DNA of 31,515 bases from a virus. Position 1 is the first letter of the stretch, and every line of letters starts with the position of its first letter. The notes under the pieces were generated by a model. The model was not told the DNA's origin, searched no databases, and saw only the letters and a list, made by a program, of their open reading frames with translations. Positions 22,357-30,434 of this stretch are shown piece by piece. The stretch is taken from IMG/VR virus record IMGVR_UViG_3300021437_000064, positions 1 to 31,515 of that record; one strand, 5' to 3'. Both the position numbers and the translations under genes were made by a program.

Positions 22357-22682
22357 TTGATAAGTGGCGTTACCTGCTGGAGCCATTGGTAAATGAGAGC
22401 CTGTGTGCCATTCCGTGGGAGCAGGTAAGGGAGCAGGATTACATCCTGTTCGAGCTAGAAGAGTCCGTTTTAGTCGCCAATAGCGGCGTGATGCTGGGTA
22501 AAAAAGCGCTGCAAATATGGCTTGCCGCTGGCATAATGGACCAAGTGGATATTCTGGCTCAACAGGCAGAAGACTACGGTCGTGCAAATGGATTCGAGCT
22601 TATTTCGTACTGCGGTAGGAAGGGATGGGTTAGATCACACGGCTATAAAGAAGTCGCAACTGTTGGAGTTAAAAATCTATGA
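22353..22682 (+). CDS. GNAT-like phage protein
   Basis: 109 residues. The core LQIWLAAGIMDQVDILAQQA (residues about 51-70), the SYCGRKGWVRSHGYKE segment (about 84-99) and the VATVGVKNL end resemble the C-terminal half of a GNAT acetyltransferase fold, as in other podoviruses with GRKGWxRxxGY proteins. The acetyl-CoA-binding loop is not clear, so enzymatic activity is uncertain; a structural role is also possible. It is coupled by ATGA overlaps on both sides, within the tail/ejection block. Confidence 0.65.
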   Translation: MIDKWRYLLEPLVNESLCAIPWEQVREQDYILFELEESVLVANSGVMLGKKALQIWLAAGIMDQVDILAQQAEDYGRANGFELISYCGRKGWVRSHGYKEVATVGVKNL

Positions 22683-23497
22683 ACGCAGTAAAAAGCGTAT
22701 TCGGCATACAAGATGCCCCGGCAGCACCCGATTACACTGCGGCTGCAAATGCCACTGCCGCAGGCAATCTAGCCGCTGCACAGCAAGCCACAAGAGCTAA
22801 CCGGGTAAACCAGTACACGCCCTACGGCTCTCTGACGTACCAAGAAAATCCAAACGGGACTTGGGACCAGAATATGAACCTGTCCAGCACTGGGCAGCAA
22901 CTTCTGAACGCCGACAATCAATCCGCATTGGGATTGGCAGGATTGCAAAACCATGCAATGCAAGGCGTTGCAGGACAACAGGGACAAGGGTGGAATGATT
23001 CTGCCCTGACGCCTTCAGCCATCAATCCGGGGCAGACTGCACAGGACGCCATCATGGCGCGACTACAGCCTCAGTTTGACCGAAAGCAATCAGCACTTGA
23101 GACGCAAATGGCGAATCAGGGCATCGCCCGCGGCACCGAGGCATGGAAAAACGGCATGTCTGATATGGATCATCAGCAGAATGACGCCATGAGTCAGGCT
23201 GCATTGCAGGGCATCAGCGTGGGCCAGCAGGCACGGCAGCAAGGAATCCAAGAGCAGCAGTACTTCAACTCACGCGACTTGAACAACCTCAATGCCCTGC
23301 GTACCGGCTCGCAAGTGACTAACCCCACATTCAACAGCTACAACCAGCAGGCTACGACTGGCGGTGCTGATATGCTTGGAGCAGCCCAGGCCGGGTATCA
23401 GGCACAGCTTGGACAGACCAATGCGAACAATGCTTTTGGGTCGGATGCTATGAATGGACTGTTTAGCCTGGCCGGTGGAAAAATGGGGAAGAAGTAA
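22679..23497 (+). CDS. Internal virion/ejection-type protein
   Basis: 272 residues, very rich in Gln, Asn, Ala and Gly. Near the N-terminus comes ANRVNQYTPYGSLTYQENPN, a segment found in phage proteins encoded upstream of ejection genes. A helical middle has repeated AQ-rich stretches (RLQPQFDRKQSALETQMANQ; DMDHQQNDAMSQAALQGISV). It is probably one of the proteins packaged with DNA and ejected into the host, as P22 gp7/16/20-like sets. The assignment is by position and composition. The stop is directly adjacent to the next ATG. Confidence 0.65.
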   Translation: MNAVKSVFGIQDAPAAPDYTAAANATAAGNLAAAQQATRANRVNQYTPYGSLTYQENPNGTWDQNMNLSSTGQQLLNADNQSALGLAGLQNHAMQGVAGQQGQGWNDSALTPSAINPGQTAQDAIMARLQPQFDRKQSALETQMANQGIARGTEAWKNGMSDMDHQQNDAMSQAALQGISVGQQARQQGIQEQQYFNSRDLNNLNALRTGSQVTNPTFNSYNQQATTGGADMLGAAQAGYQAQLGQTNANNAFGSDAMNGLFSLAGGKMGKK

Positions 23498-24862
23498 ATG
23501 GCAACTCCAATCATGGCCCCAGGCGCGTATGACGCGGAGTCTGAAGCCATCCGCCGCCGTCAGGCTTTTGCCGAAGCACTGAAAAACCCAACCGCACAGG
23601 GCGGGCGGATGGTTGGCAATCATTTTGTCCCCATGAATCCGATTGCAGGCCTGGCTGACTTGCTCCGCGCAAAGTGGGGCAAGGAGGAAAGTGCGGGCGC
23701 TACTCAAGACCAGCAAGCACTGGCTGACAAGATACGCAATCAGCGCACGTCTGACGTTAGTACATTCACCAAGATGCTGCAGCCTCAAGAGGCTATGCAG
23801 ATGCCAGAAGGACAACAAGGGCCAGTCCTAGGCGCACGTCCCGCAGATATCAATGGAGCGTATCAGTTCGCGTCCATGTCCAATACGCCAGAGCTACAGC
23901 AAGTAGGCATGCAGGGCGCATTGGAAAATGCCCAAAAGCAATCCCTGCTTGCACAGGCTTTGCAGCAACGCAAGTCTATGGCTGACCTGTGGCAATCCGC
24001 TGGCGGCAATGCACAGCAGTTCATGCAATCTGGTGGCGACCCTGCATTTGCCAAGCAAATGGCTGAAGCTCCATTGATGGGTAAGGAGAAGCTGCTGAAT
24101 GTGAACGGTCAATTGATGGGTGAACATACCGGCCAGGCTATGGGTGGCGTGGTTCCCAAGCAGTTTGACCAGCCGCAGGCGATAGCAGAATATGAATACG
24201 CCAAAAAGCAAGGATACGATAAGTCCTTGCAACAGTTCATCATTGACCAGAAACGTGCTGGCGCTGCGAACATGTCCGTTAGCGTCGCTGGCCCTGAGAA
24301 CAAGTTTAATCAGGATGTTGGCGCTGGATTGGCGAAGGATGCACTGTCAGCAGTTGATGCAGCAAAGGCGGCTCCTGAGCTTGTTACGAATGCACGCAGC
24401 ATCAAGGCGGCTATTGATAAAGGCGCTATCACTGGCACTGGTGCGAATGCACGACTGGCATTGCAAAAAGCACTTGAGACTGCTGGATTTGTGGGTTCCG
24501 GTAAAGCTGCAAGCACGCAAGAGCTTATGTCCGGACTTAGCAAGCTCACGCTTGGCGGGATCAAGTCCTCTGGCCTTGGTGGAGGAAATGGGTTTACAGA
24601 CAAGGACCGCGAATTCTTGAACTCCGCAATCGGTGGTCAGATCAGCGATACGCCAGAGAATTTGCGCCGAGTTGCGGACCTTTCAGAGCGCGTAGCCATG
24701 GCTACCCATAATAAGGGATCTAAGGTTCTGGAGCGTTGGAATCAGAATCCCGCACTGAAAAATGTCGCTCAGGATATGACTATTGACCCACTTCCTGTAC
24801 AGCAAGGAATGCCAGACCCATCAGCATTTGATGCTGAAATGAAACGCCGGGGGCTTAAGTAA
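23498..24862 (+). CDS. Internal virion/ejection-type protein 2
   Basis: 454 residues. It is largely helical with Gln/Ala-rich stretches (QSLLAQALQQRKSMADLWQS) and a C-terminal domain from about 270: AGPENKFNQDVGAGLAKDAL, ELVTNARSIKAAIDKGAITG, LASTQ-like ASTQELMSGLSKLTLGGI. This latter segment recurs in large phage internal proteins and may associate with membranes. The order (272 aa, 454 aa, 597 aa) mimics the three-gene ejection sets of podoviruses. Role by inference. Translation is coupled to the next gene by a one-base overlap (TAATG). Confidence 0.65.
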   Translation: MATPIMAPGAYDAESEAIRRRQAFAEALKNPTAQGGRMVGNHFVPMNPIAGLADLLRAKWGKEESAGATQDQQALADKIRNQRTSDVSTFTKMLQPQEAMQMPEGQQGPVLGARPADINGAYQFASMSNTPELQQVGMQGALENAQKQSLLAQALQQRKSMADLWQSAGGNAQQFMQSGGDPAFAKQMAEAPLMGKEKLLNVNGQLMGEHTGQAMGGVVPKQFDQPQAIAEYEYAKKQGYDKSLQQFIIDQKRAGAANMSVSVAGPENKFNQDVGAGLAKDALSAVDAAKAAPELVTNARSIKAAIDKGAITGTGANARLALQKALETAGFVGSGKAASTQELMSGLSKLTLGGIKSSGLGGGNGFTDKDREFLNSAIGGQISDTPENLRRVADLSERVAMATHNKGSKVLERWNQNPALKNVAQDMTIDPLPVQQGMPDPSAFDAEMKRRGLK

Positions 24863-26655
24863 TGGACTTGTCCAAACTCTCAGACGCTGATCTTGTAGCC
24901 CTGCATCGCGGTGATTTATCCAAAGTCTCTGATGCAGGGTTGCGCATGCTGCATGGCGCTTCTAATAAGGCCCCACAAGCAGCCAAAGCACAAGACCCTA
25001 CCGATGGCATGTCAATCTTTGAAAAGACGGCCGCAGGGGCTGGTAAGGCTTTGTATGACATTGGGCGTGGCGCAGGGCAAATGCTTGGACTTGTATCGCA
25101 GAAAGACATTGACCGGGCGCGTGAGCTTGATGCGCCACTTATGGCAACCGGCGCGGGCCAAGCCGGGAATATTGCAGGCAATGTGCTTGCAGGCATCCCA
25201 GCAGCTTTTGTGCCCGGTGCAAACGGAGTGGTCGGCGGTGCCATTACAGGCGCAGCACTGAGCGCTTTGCAGCCAACTGGAGAAGGCGAAAGCCGTCTGC
25301 AGAATATGGCACTTGGGGCCGCTGGAGGTGCCGCGCTCCCCGCTATTGTTGGCGGTCTTAAAACGGCCAAAGCGGCCATTTATGACCCGCTTGCAGGTCA
25401 AAACAAGATCATCGGAGGCGCTCTGAACCGTGCGGCTGGTGGAGATGCTGCGGCACTTGCACAAGCCCTTAAAGGCCAAGGAGCAGCCACACCAGGTGTT
25501 CGCCTATCTGCCGGTCAGACTGGCAGCAGTGAGGGATTGTCAGCCCTTGAGGACGCCATTACATCGGCATTGCCAAGCGGTGAGCTTGCACGCATGAGCC
25601 GTTCTAATCGTGCCGCATTGGCCGGCGCATTGCGTGGCATTGCCAAGTCTCCAGAGGATATGGCGGCTGCTAAGACCGCACGCAGCGCTGCGGCTGACAG
25701 CCTGTACAGCAATGCAAGGACCGAAGGCATAGACATGGCCGCACTCGCACCAGAGGCGCAGGCAAATATTGCTGCGTTCCAGCAGCGCATTCCAGAGGAT
25801 ATTCTGAACCGTGCCAAAGAGCTTGCAAAGATCAACGGCACCAGTATGGACAATGAATCTGCAGTGCAAGGAATGCATTGGGTAAAGAAAGCCATTGATA
25901 GCAAGATAGGCCAAGCCGTCACATCCGGTGATAAGGAAATGGCGCGTGCGTATCAAGGGCTGCAAGAGGACTTGCTAAAAGGCATGGGTGAGATTAGCCC
26001 ACTATATGATGCTGCCCGCACCACGCATGCGCAGATGAGCAAACCAATCAACCAGATGCAGGTAGGCCAGTCTCTTGCGCAAAAGCTGATACCTGCTACG
26101 GCTGGTGATATCCCTGAGTCGCTGAACTATGCAAGTCTCGCAACAGCCATGCGTAACCCCGACCGACTGGCACAGCAGGCCACAGGCTTTAGCGGTGCAA
26201 AAATGTCTGGCGTACTTTCACCGGAGCAGCTTGGCACTGTTCAGGGTGTTACGTCAGATGCAAGCAAGATTGCAGAGGCTTTGAAGCGCGGAATGGGTAC
26301 AAACTCCGCAACTCACCGCCGTACAGTGCAGGGTGAAATGCTGGCCCAGCACTTTGCTCAAGAGGCTCCAATCACGTCTAAGCTGCTTTCTTTGGCTGGA
26401 AACATACCAGGCGTAGGCATGGCTGGAAAAGGCATATCACTGGCCGCTGGTGTAGTTGGCGACAAAGTGCAGGCGCAAATGCTTGGAAAGTTGGACGACA
26501 TGCTTGCAAATAACCCGGCTCAGGTGGCAAAGCTTATCGAGGCTGAACTGTCAAGAGTGGCACCGTCGCAGCGCCAGCAGATTATCCGAGCACTTCCTAG
26601 TGCTGTATCTGCAGCGCTCCCGTCTGCGCTTATATCATCGAATTCGGCGCAGTAA
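24862..26655 (+). CDS. Internal virion/ejection-type protein 3, membrane-interacting candidate
   Basis: 597 residues starting MDLSKLSDADLVALHRGDLS, a short repeated LSDADL/VSDAGL segment. Residues about 55-175 are Gly/Ala-rich with amphipathic or hydrophobic character (GQAGNIAGNVLAGIPAAFVP; GVVGGAITGAALSALQ), like membrane-perforating ejection proteins. The remainder is a helical, Ala/Gln-rich body, with SLAGNIPGVGMAGKGISLAA near the C-terminus. It is a candidate for forming a channel in the host envelope during DNA entry. The 3' end overlaps an antisense micro-gene by 21 bases. Confidence 0.65.
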   Translation: MDLSKLSDADLVALHRGDLSKVSDAGLRMLHGASNKAPQAAKAQDPTDGMSIFEKTAAGAGKALYDIGRGAGQMLGLVSQKDIDRARELDAPLMATGAGQAGNIAGNVLAGIPAAFVPGANGVVGGAITGAALSALQPTGEGESRLQNMALGAAGGAALPAIVGGLKTAKAAIYDPLAGQNKIIGGALNRAAGGDAAALAQALKGQGAATPGVRLSAGQTGSSEGLSALEDAITSALPSGELARMSRSNRAALAGALRGIAKSPEDMAAAKTARSAAADSLYSNARTEGIDMAALAPEAQANIAAFQQRIPEDILNRAKELAKINGTSMDNESAVQGMHWVKKAIDSKIGQAVTSGDKEMARAYQGLQEDLLKGMGEISPLYDAARTTHAQMSKPINQMQVGQSLAQKLIPATAGDIPESLNYASLATAMRNPDRLAQQATGFSGAKMSGVLSPEQLGTVQGVTSDASKIAEALKRGMGTNSATHRRTVQGEMLAQHFAQEAPITSKLLSLAGNIPGVGMAGKGISLAAGVVGDKVQAQMLGKLDDMLANNPAQVAKLIEAELSRVAPSQRQQIIRALPSAVSAALPSALISSNSAQ

Positions 26656-26787
26656 AATGCGTTTGGTGCGGCCTTCAGGCATCCATCGAATAAATGCAAA
26701 CCGTACGCAAATTAGTGCTGCAAAAAGCGTGAATACTGCGAACGGCTTGATTAGAATTGCAATCAGCATTGATGTGTTTTCAGTCAT
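26635..26787 (-). CDS. Antisense 50-residue membrane protein
   Basis: The minus strand encodes a 50-residue protein (ATG at 26785-26787, TGA at 26635-26637). It starts MTENTSMLIAILIKPF, followed by one hydrophobic segment (AVFTLFAALICVRFAFI), the RWMPEGRTKR stretch and a basic end (ILLRRIR). The single membrane span with a positively charged cytoplasmic end is a typical small-membrane-protein design, and I recognise the K-P-F...RWMPEGxxKRxLLR pattern from small proteins in other phages. It overlaps the 3' end of the ejection gene by 21 bases and fills the otherwise empty gap before the tail fibre. Its ribosome site is weak. The function is unknown; superinfection exclusion is one guess. Confidence 0.6.
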   Translation of the reverse strand: MTENTSMLIAILIKPFAVFTLFAALICVRFAFIRWMPEGRTKRILLRRIR

Positions 26788-26805
26788 GCTTACAAAGGAT
26801 TAGAA

Positions 26806-28215
26806 ATGTCACGTAACGGTACTGGATCATACTCTCTGCCTGCTGGTAATCCAGTAACAACTGGCACCACCATTAGCTCCACATGGGCAAATAATACCCT
26901 ATCTGACATTGCAACGGCCTTGACTGGCTCAGTTTCGAAAGATGGGCAAACCACCATGACGGGCAATTTGCCTATGGGGGGATTCAAGGTAACAGGATTG
27001 GCCGCACCGACAGTTTCCGGGGATGCTTTGACCTACGGGGAAAATGCGTATGTTGCTAACCTTGATTTCTCCGGCACTGGCAGACGCATAACAGGCGACT
27101 TCTCGAATGCGACGCTTGCTAATCGGGTGCTGTTCCAGAGCAACGTAGTGAACGGCGCTACGTTCCTTGGCGTGCTTGCAAATGGAACATCTACAGATTC
27201 GGCTGTCTCTATTTACAACGCTAATAGCACTGTAAATAACAGTGCATTGACAATGTACGCAAATGGTTCGGATGTGCGCATCACATCAGACAAATCTGGC
27301 ACTGGTTCATACTTGCCAATAGCATTCCATTCTGGTGGCTCCGAGCGCTTCCGCATTGCCACTGACGGAACAGCTACATTCACTGGCAACGTCATTGCAC
27401 CGACTCAGGCAGCGGGTGATAACTCGACTAAGGTAGCTACTACTGCTTTTGTAGCAAACGCTGCACTTCAACTGCTGCCAATCTCTGCGTCAGTTGCAGC
27501 TAGCGCCCTGACAATTTCAGCATCTGCACTGTCTCTTGACTTCCGCTCTACCACACTTAGCAGCGGCACTGTAACTCGGGTTAGCGGGACGCCTGCAAGT
27601 CTAGTTGTTCCTTCAACTGCAACGCTTGGGACCATAAACGCAACACAGTCACGCCTTGTAGTCTTGGCTTTGAACAACGCGGGAACGATTGAACTTGCAG
27701 TAGTCAATATTGCTGGCGGTAATGACCTGACGGAAACAGGCCTGATTAGCACTACGGCAATCAGCGCAGCAGCTACGGCAAACAACGTTGTCTATTCAAC
27801 TACGGCACGCACCAACGTTGCTTACCGTGTCATTGGCTACGTGGAAAGCACGCAGGCTACAGCAGGCACATGGGCTACAGCACCAAGCACGATTCAAGGC
27901 GTTGGCGGCAATGCAGTGACGGCCATGAGTTCGCTGGGGTATGGGCAGACTTATCAAGTTGTAACGGGCGCTCGGTCTATCGGGACGACATATTTCAACA
28001 CCACCGGACGGACGATCTTTGCAGTTATTGCATTCAATAACAACACAGTGACGATAAACATGTCGGCCACCATCAATGGCGGAACCCCATTCACTATCGC
28101 CAGTTTGAGCGCGAATACGGTCAATGAAACGGCATTTTTGCCAATTCCACCCGGTGCGTCTTACCTCATCAGTGGCGCTGGGCCTGTGCTCCAGACCTGG
28201 GCCGAGCTTCGCTAA
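26806..28215 (+). CDS. Tail fibre protein
   Basis: 469 residues. The N-terminal 70 residues, including GTTISSTWANNTLSDIATAL and MTGNLPMGGFKVTGLAAPTV, are a typical phage tail-fibre anchoring start with the TMTGNL...G.KVTGLA motif. A middle repeat region (APTQAAGDNSTKVATTAFV) matches the recurring tail-fibre unit, and the rest is Thr/Ser/Asn/Gly-rich beta structure ending in a C-terminal receptor-binding or trimerisation domain (GASYLISGAGPVLQTWAELR). It would recognise the host surface. The rightmost gene before the assembly-type protein, which fits a fibre and its chaperone. The ribosome site is AAAGGATTAGAA. Confidence 0.85.
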   Translation: MSRNGTGSYSLPAGNPVTTGTTISSTWANNTLSDIATALTGSVSKDGQTTMTGNLPMGGFKVTGLAAPTVSGDALTYGENAYVANLDFSGTGRRITGDFSNATLANRVLFQSNVVNGATFLGVLANGTSTDSAVSIYNANSTVNNSALTMYANGSDVRITSDKSGTGSYLPIAFHSGGSERFRIATDGTATFTGNVIAPTQAAGDNSTKVATTAFVANAALQLLPISASVAASALTISASALSLDFRSTTLSSGTVTRVSGTPASLVVPSTATLGTINATQSRLVVLALNNAGTIELAVVNIAGGNDLTETGLISTTAISAAATANNVVYSTTARTNVAYRVIGYVESTQATAGTWATAPSTIQGVGGNAVTAMSSLGYGQTYQVVTGARSIGTTYFNTTGRTIFAVIAFNNNTVTINMSATINGGTPFTIASLSANTVNETAFLPIPPGASYLISGAGPVLQTWAELR

Positions 28216-28224
28216 GGAAAAATC

Positions 28225-28548
28225 ATGCATTACAAAGACCAATTCAACGCTCTGTATTTTTTGGACGATGCGGCCCATGAGCACCTGCTGCCAGCGGGCT
28301 GCGTGCAGATCACAGAGATGGAAGCAGAAGCCCTTAAGCCGGTTCACACGCCAACAGTTGCCGAAAAACTCGCAGCACTAGACGCAGCCAATGCGCTCAC
28401 CCAGCGCAATCTGCGCGAGACCGTTATGCTTATGGCTGAAGCTTTCAAGCAAATCACAGGAGGTGCTGTGAACCTTTCATTAATACCCGGTGTGGCAAAG
28501 GTTTACGAAGTCGAAGCACAGGCCGCAATCCTGCGAGGGCAGCTATGA
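28225..28548 (+). CDS. Tail-fibre assembly/accessory protein
   Basis: 107 residues. The N-terminus MHYKDQFNALYFLDDAAHEH and LLPAGCVQITEMEAEALKP, then ALTQRNLRETVMLMAEAFKQ, resemble small proteins encoded right after tail fibres. The N-terminal part matches the XXXYFLD...LPxGCVxIT pattern of fibre-assembly proteins. It probably helps fold or attach the fibre. The start has AAGGAAAAATC upstream and the stop overlaps the following gene by four bases (ATGA). Confidence 0.7.
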   Translation: MHYKDQFNALYFLDDAAHEHLLPAGCVQITEMEAEALKPVHTPTVAEKLAALDAANALTQRNLRETVMLMAEAFKQITGGAVNLSLIPGVAKVYEVEAQAAILRGQL

Positions 28549-28844
28549 TCTTCCTGCTGTGCCTATTGCTTAAGCCTGCGCTGCTGTGCGTGAGCGACCC
28601 GAGCCGGTATTGGTATCTCGCACCTATTGCTGTCCTTGCCTGGCTGCTTGATATTTTTATCACGCACACGACTTGGCCCCTGATTGCCGGGTTCCCACGC
28701 ATCGGTGAGGTAACTATCAGCGACACGCTGGAGCGGCTTTGCCTTGATCACGGGAACCCTGACCGTGAGTTATTTGTAGCTATCGCAAAGAAGATCAACC
28801 GCATCGACCCTCTACACGCACACATAAAGGCTGTACTCGCATGA
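28545..28844 (+). CDS. Small membrane protein of the lysis region
   Basis: 99 residues. Two hydrophobic segments, about 1-16 (MIFLLCLLLKPALLCV) and 23-40 (WYLAPIAVLAWLLDIFIT), are followed by a soluble, charged part with IGEVTISDTLERLCLDHGNP. I recognise the TISDTLERLC part from phage proteins in this position, but no function is known; a role in holin regulation is possible but unsupported. It is coupled by ATGA overlap to the flanking genes. Confidence 0.65.
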   Translation: MIFLLCLLLKPALLCVSDPSRYWYLAPIAVLAWLLDIFITHTTWPLIAGFPRIGEVTISDTLERLCLDHGNPDRELFVAIAKKINRIDPLHAHIKAVLA

Positions 28845-29152
28845 GCGAATTCCAACCATCCCAATACACCCGCCGTGAGTCGGATCAAAACCCGCCAATA
28901 GAGTCTTGGCACTTGGATAAAAAAGTACCCATTGCCTTGATCTTCGCAATGCTCACACAATTCGCTGCTGTGATCTGGTTTTTCGCAGATATAAAGCGCG
29001 ACGTTGAGCTACTGAAAGCTGATGCGGTGGTCCTGCACCAGCGTGACGTTCAAAATTCCGATGGGCTGAAGGATGCGCTAAAGCAAATGCAGGATCTGTA
29101 TCAGCGCCTGGACTCTAAGCTGGACCGGCTGATTGAAAGGGGCCAGAAATGA
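28841..29152 (+). CDS. Single-span membrane protein with coiled coil, lysis cassette
   Basis: 103 residues. A basic N-terminus (YTRRESDQ) is followed by one membrane span, about residues 30-47 (IALIFAMLTQFAAVIWFF), then a charged helical region with a predicted coiled coil (DALKQMQDLYQRLDSKLDRL). It is a candidate holin or antiholin because it directly precedes the lysozyme, but single-span proteins of this type also serve as lysis accessory factors. Overlaps the lysozyme gene by four bases (ATGA). Confidence 0.6.
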   Translation: MSEFQPSQYTRRESDQNPPIESWHLDKKVPIALIFAMLTQFAAVIWFFADIKRDVELLKADAVVLHQRDVQNSDGLKDALKQMQDLYQRLDSKLDRLIERGQK

Positions 29153-29577
29153 ATGAAGCAGGGCTAAATCTCATTCGCAATTTTGAGGGGTGTGTACTCG
29201 ATGCTTACCCGGACCCAGGCACTGGCGCATCACCTTGGACCATCGGCTACGGGTGCACTTTCGGCGTGAAGAAGGGCGACAAGATCACACGAGACATGGC
29301 AAATGTCATGCTCATGCGCGACGTGGAGCACTTTGAAAAATGCGTGAAGGAACTGCTTACCGTTGACGTTACACCAAATCAATTGGCGGCAATGATTGCG
29401 CTTGCCTACAACATCGGTATGGCCAATTTTGGATCGTCTACGCTGCTGCGCATGGTCAATGCAAAAGACCCAAAAGCAAGCGAACAGCTCCTTCGGTGGA
29501 ATCGCGCAGCGGGCAAGGTGATGGATGGACTCACACGGCGCAGGGCTGCAGAAAAAGCACTCTTCGATACACCATGA
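29149..29577 (+). CDS. GH24 phage lysozyme (endolysin)
   Basis: 142 residues. The catalytic region FEGCVLDAYPDPGTG, followed by ASPWTIGYGCTFG, has E13, D22 and T31 in the E-D-T arrangement of T4/P22-type muramidases. LAYNIGMANFGSSTLLRM and LTRRRAAEKALF are standard later motifs. The enzyme cleaves the glycan strands of peptidoglycan. There is no signal sequence or SAR domain, so release needs a holin made by a neighbouring gene. The length is typical for a compact GH24 lysozyme. The ribosome site is AAAGGGGCC before the ATG, and the stop overlaps the secreted-nuclease start (ATGA). Confidence 0.92.
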   Translation: MNEAGLNLIRNFEGCVLDAYPDPGTGASPWTIGYGCTFGVKKGDKITRDMANVMLMRDVEHFEKCVKELLTVDVTPNQLAAMIALAYNIGMANFGSSTLLRMVNAKDPKASEQLLRWNRAAGKVMDGLTRRRAAEKALFDTP

Positions 29578-29969
29578 AAGCAAAGGCATACATTTACTCG
29601 CTGCTGATCATCGCGATCATCTTTTGCTTGGGTATGCGGGATAGCCGTGCACAGATACTTGACCCACTGAAAGACTATCGCTATGTCGGACAAGTTACCC
29701 GAGATTCCACAGGAGCTACCGCCCGAAGTACCAAGGTCATCGCTGCGTTCAAGGCTCAGTGGGCTTGTCCCGCTACTGGACTCCATACTGGGGCCTGCCC
29801 AGGATGGGCAATCGACCACGTTATTCCGCTCGACTGCGCCGGGGTCGACGCCGTATACAACATGCAGTGGCTTCCCGACAGCATTAAATCCGCTAAGGGA
29901 CCATTCACCAAGGACCACTTCGAGCGCCGGGTCTACGGCGGTCACCACCTTAGCGCAGGCTGTCCGTGA
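29574..29969 (+). CDS. Secreted HNH-like nuclease in the lysis cassette
   Basis: 131 residues. Residues 1-26 form a Sec-type signal peptide (MKAKAYIYSLLIIAIIFC, with SRA-Q as a likely cleavage site). The mature part has CPGWAIDHVIPLDCAG with D81-H82, YNMQWLP with N96, and a final KDHFERRVYGGHH, the arrangement of an HNH endonuclease fold, with C65, C75, C88 possibly disulphide-bonded or metal-binding. It would act in the periplasm. Short HNH proteins with such DHVIPL...NMQW motifs occur in lysis regions of other phages. Its targets are unknown: host or competing phage DNA during lysis are options. Coupled to lysozyme by ATGA. Confidence 0.75.
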   Translation: MKAKAYIYSLLIIAIIFCLGMRDSRAQILDPLKDYRYVGQVTRDSTGATARSTKVIAAFKAQWACPATGLHTGACPGWAIDHVIPLDCAGVDAVYNMQWLPDSIKSAKGPFTKDHFERRVYGGHHLSAGCP

Positions 29970-29970
29970 T

Positions 29971-30183
29971 ATGGACCCCATCAATCTTGGCGATGTGGAC
30001 ATCCACCACCCCGAGCTGACGCACCGGGAGGCCATCGGTCTTGCGCTGGTCAAGGACAAAGTGGAAAGATATATCGCCAAGGGGCGTTTGCACGAAGCAC
30101 ATGGGGCCGCGTACACTGCGACCATCATGTACCAGGCGCTGCTTGGTATCAACGACATTGATACGGGATGGGGAGAACTATGA
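29971..30183 (+). CDS. Small unknown protein of the lysis region
   Basis: 70 residues, starting MDPINLGDVDIHHPELTHRE. Helical, with AIGLALVKDKVERYIAKGRL and the AAYTATIMYQALLG segment. The start is one base after the HNH stop (TGATATG), which implies re-initiation; the ribosome site is poor. A longer open reading frame in the same phase begins at 29683 but the extra part is the shadow of the HNH gene, so the short form is preferred. No family is recognised; role unknown. Confidence 0.55.
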   Translation: MDPINLGDVDIHHPELTHREAIGLALVKDKVERYIAKGRLHEAHGAAYTATIMYQALLGINDIDTGWGEL

Positions 30184-30434
30184 CGCGCAAATGGTGTGTG
30201 ATGGACTTGGTGACAGATCACCAGACTGGCAAGCTGCGCGAGACCGCGCTCTGGTCAAATATTGGCAAAGGTGCCATGACCTGGGCCTTTGTGTACACCG
30301 TGTTCTACGCAAAGGGCGGATTTTCAGAGGCGCTGTGGTTGGCATTTGGCTCTATCGTCGTGCTTCATGAAATGGGTGCTCGCTACTTCAACCAGAAACA
30401 GCAGGCACTCGATGCTAACAAGCCTTCTACTTAA
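30180..30434 (+). CDS. Holin candidate, small two-span membrane protein
   Basis: 84 residues, starting MTRKWCVMDLVTDHQTGKLR. Two short hydrophobic segments (MTWAFVYTVFYA, about 33-46, and EALWLAFGSIVVLH, about 49-62) are followed by a charged tail (ARYFNQKQQALDANKPST). The small size, two-span layout and location just before Rz/Rz1 suit a holin or lysis-timing protein. This type (MTRKWC-x-x-DLVT) occurs as a small membrane protein in other phages. The ribosome site GGGGAGAACT is excellent. The stop lies inside the Rz-like gene (23-base overlap). Confidence 0.62.
   Translation: MTRKWCVMDLVTDHQTGKLRETALWSNIGKGAMTWAFVYTVFYAKGGFSEALWLAFGSIVVLHEMGARYFNQKQQALDANKPST

Noticed and set aside
26456-26803. 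115-residue plus-strand frame across the end of the ejection gene and the gap
   Set aside because: Shadow frame with Arg/Leu/Cys-rich composition; no ribosome site, and the gap is better explained by the antisense membrane protein.
29683-29970. Longer open frame in front of the 70-residue protein (MSDKLPEIPQELPPE...)
   Set aside because: It lies entirely over the HNH nuclease gene in another frame, lacks a ribosome site, and its composition (Ser/Thr/Pro/Arg) is that of a shadow frame; the short form fits after the HNH stop.
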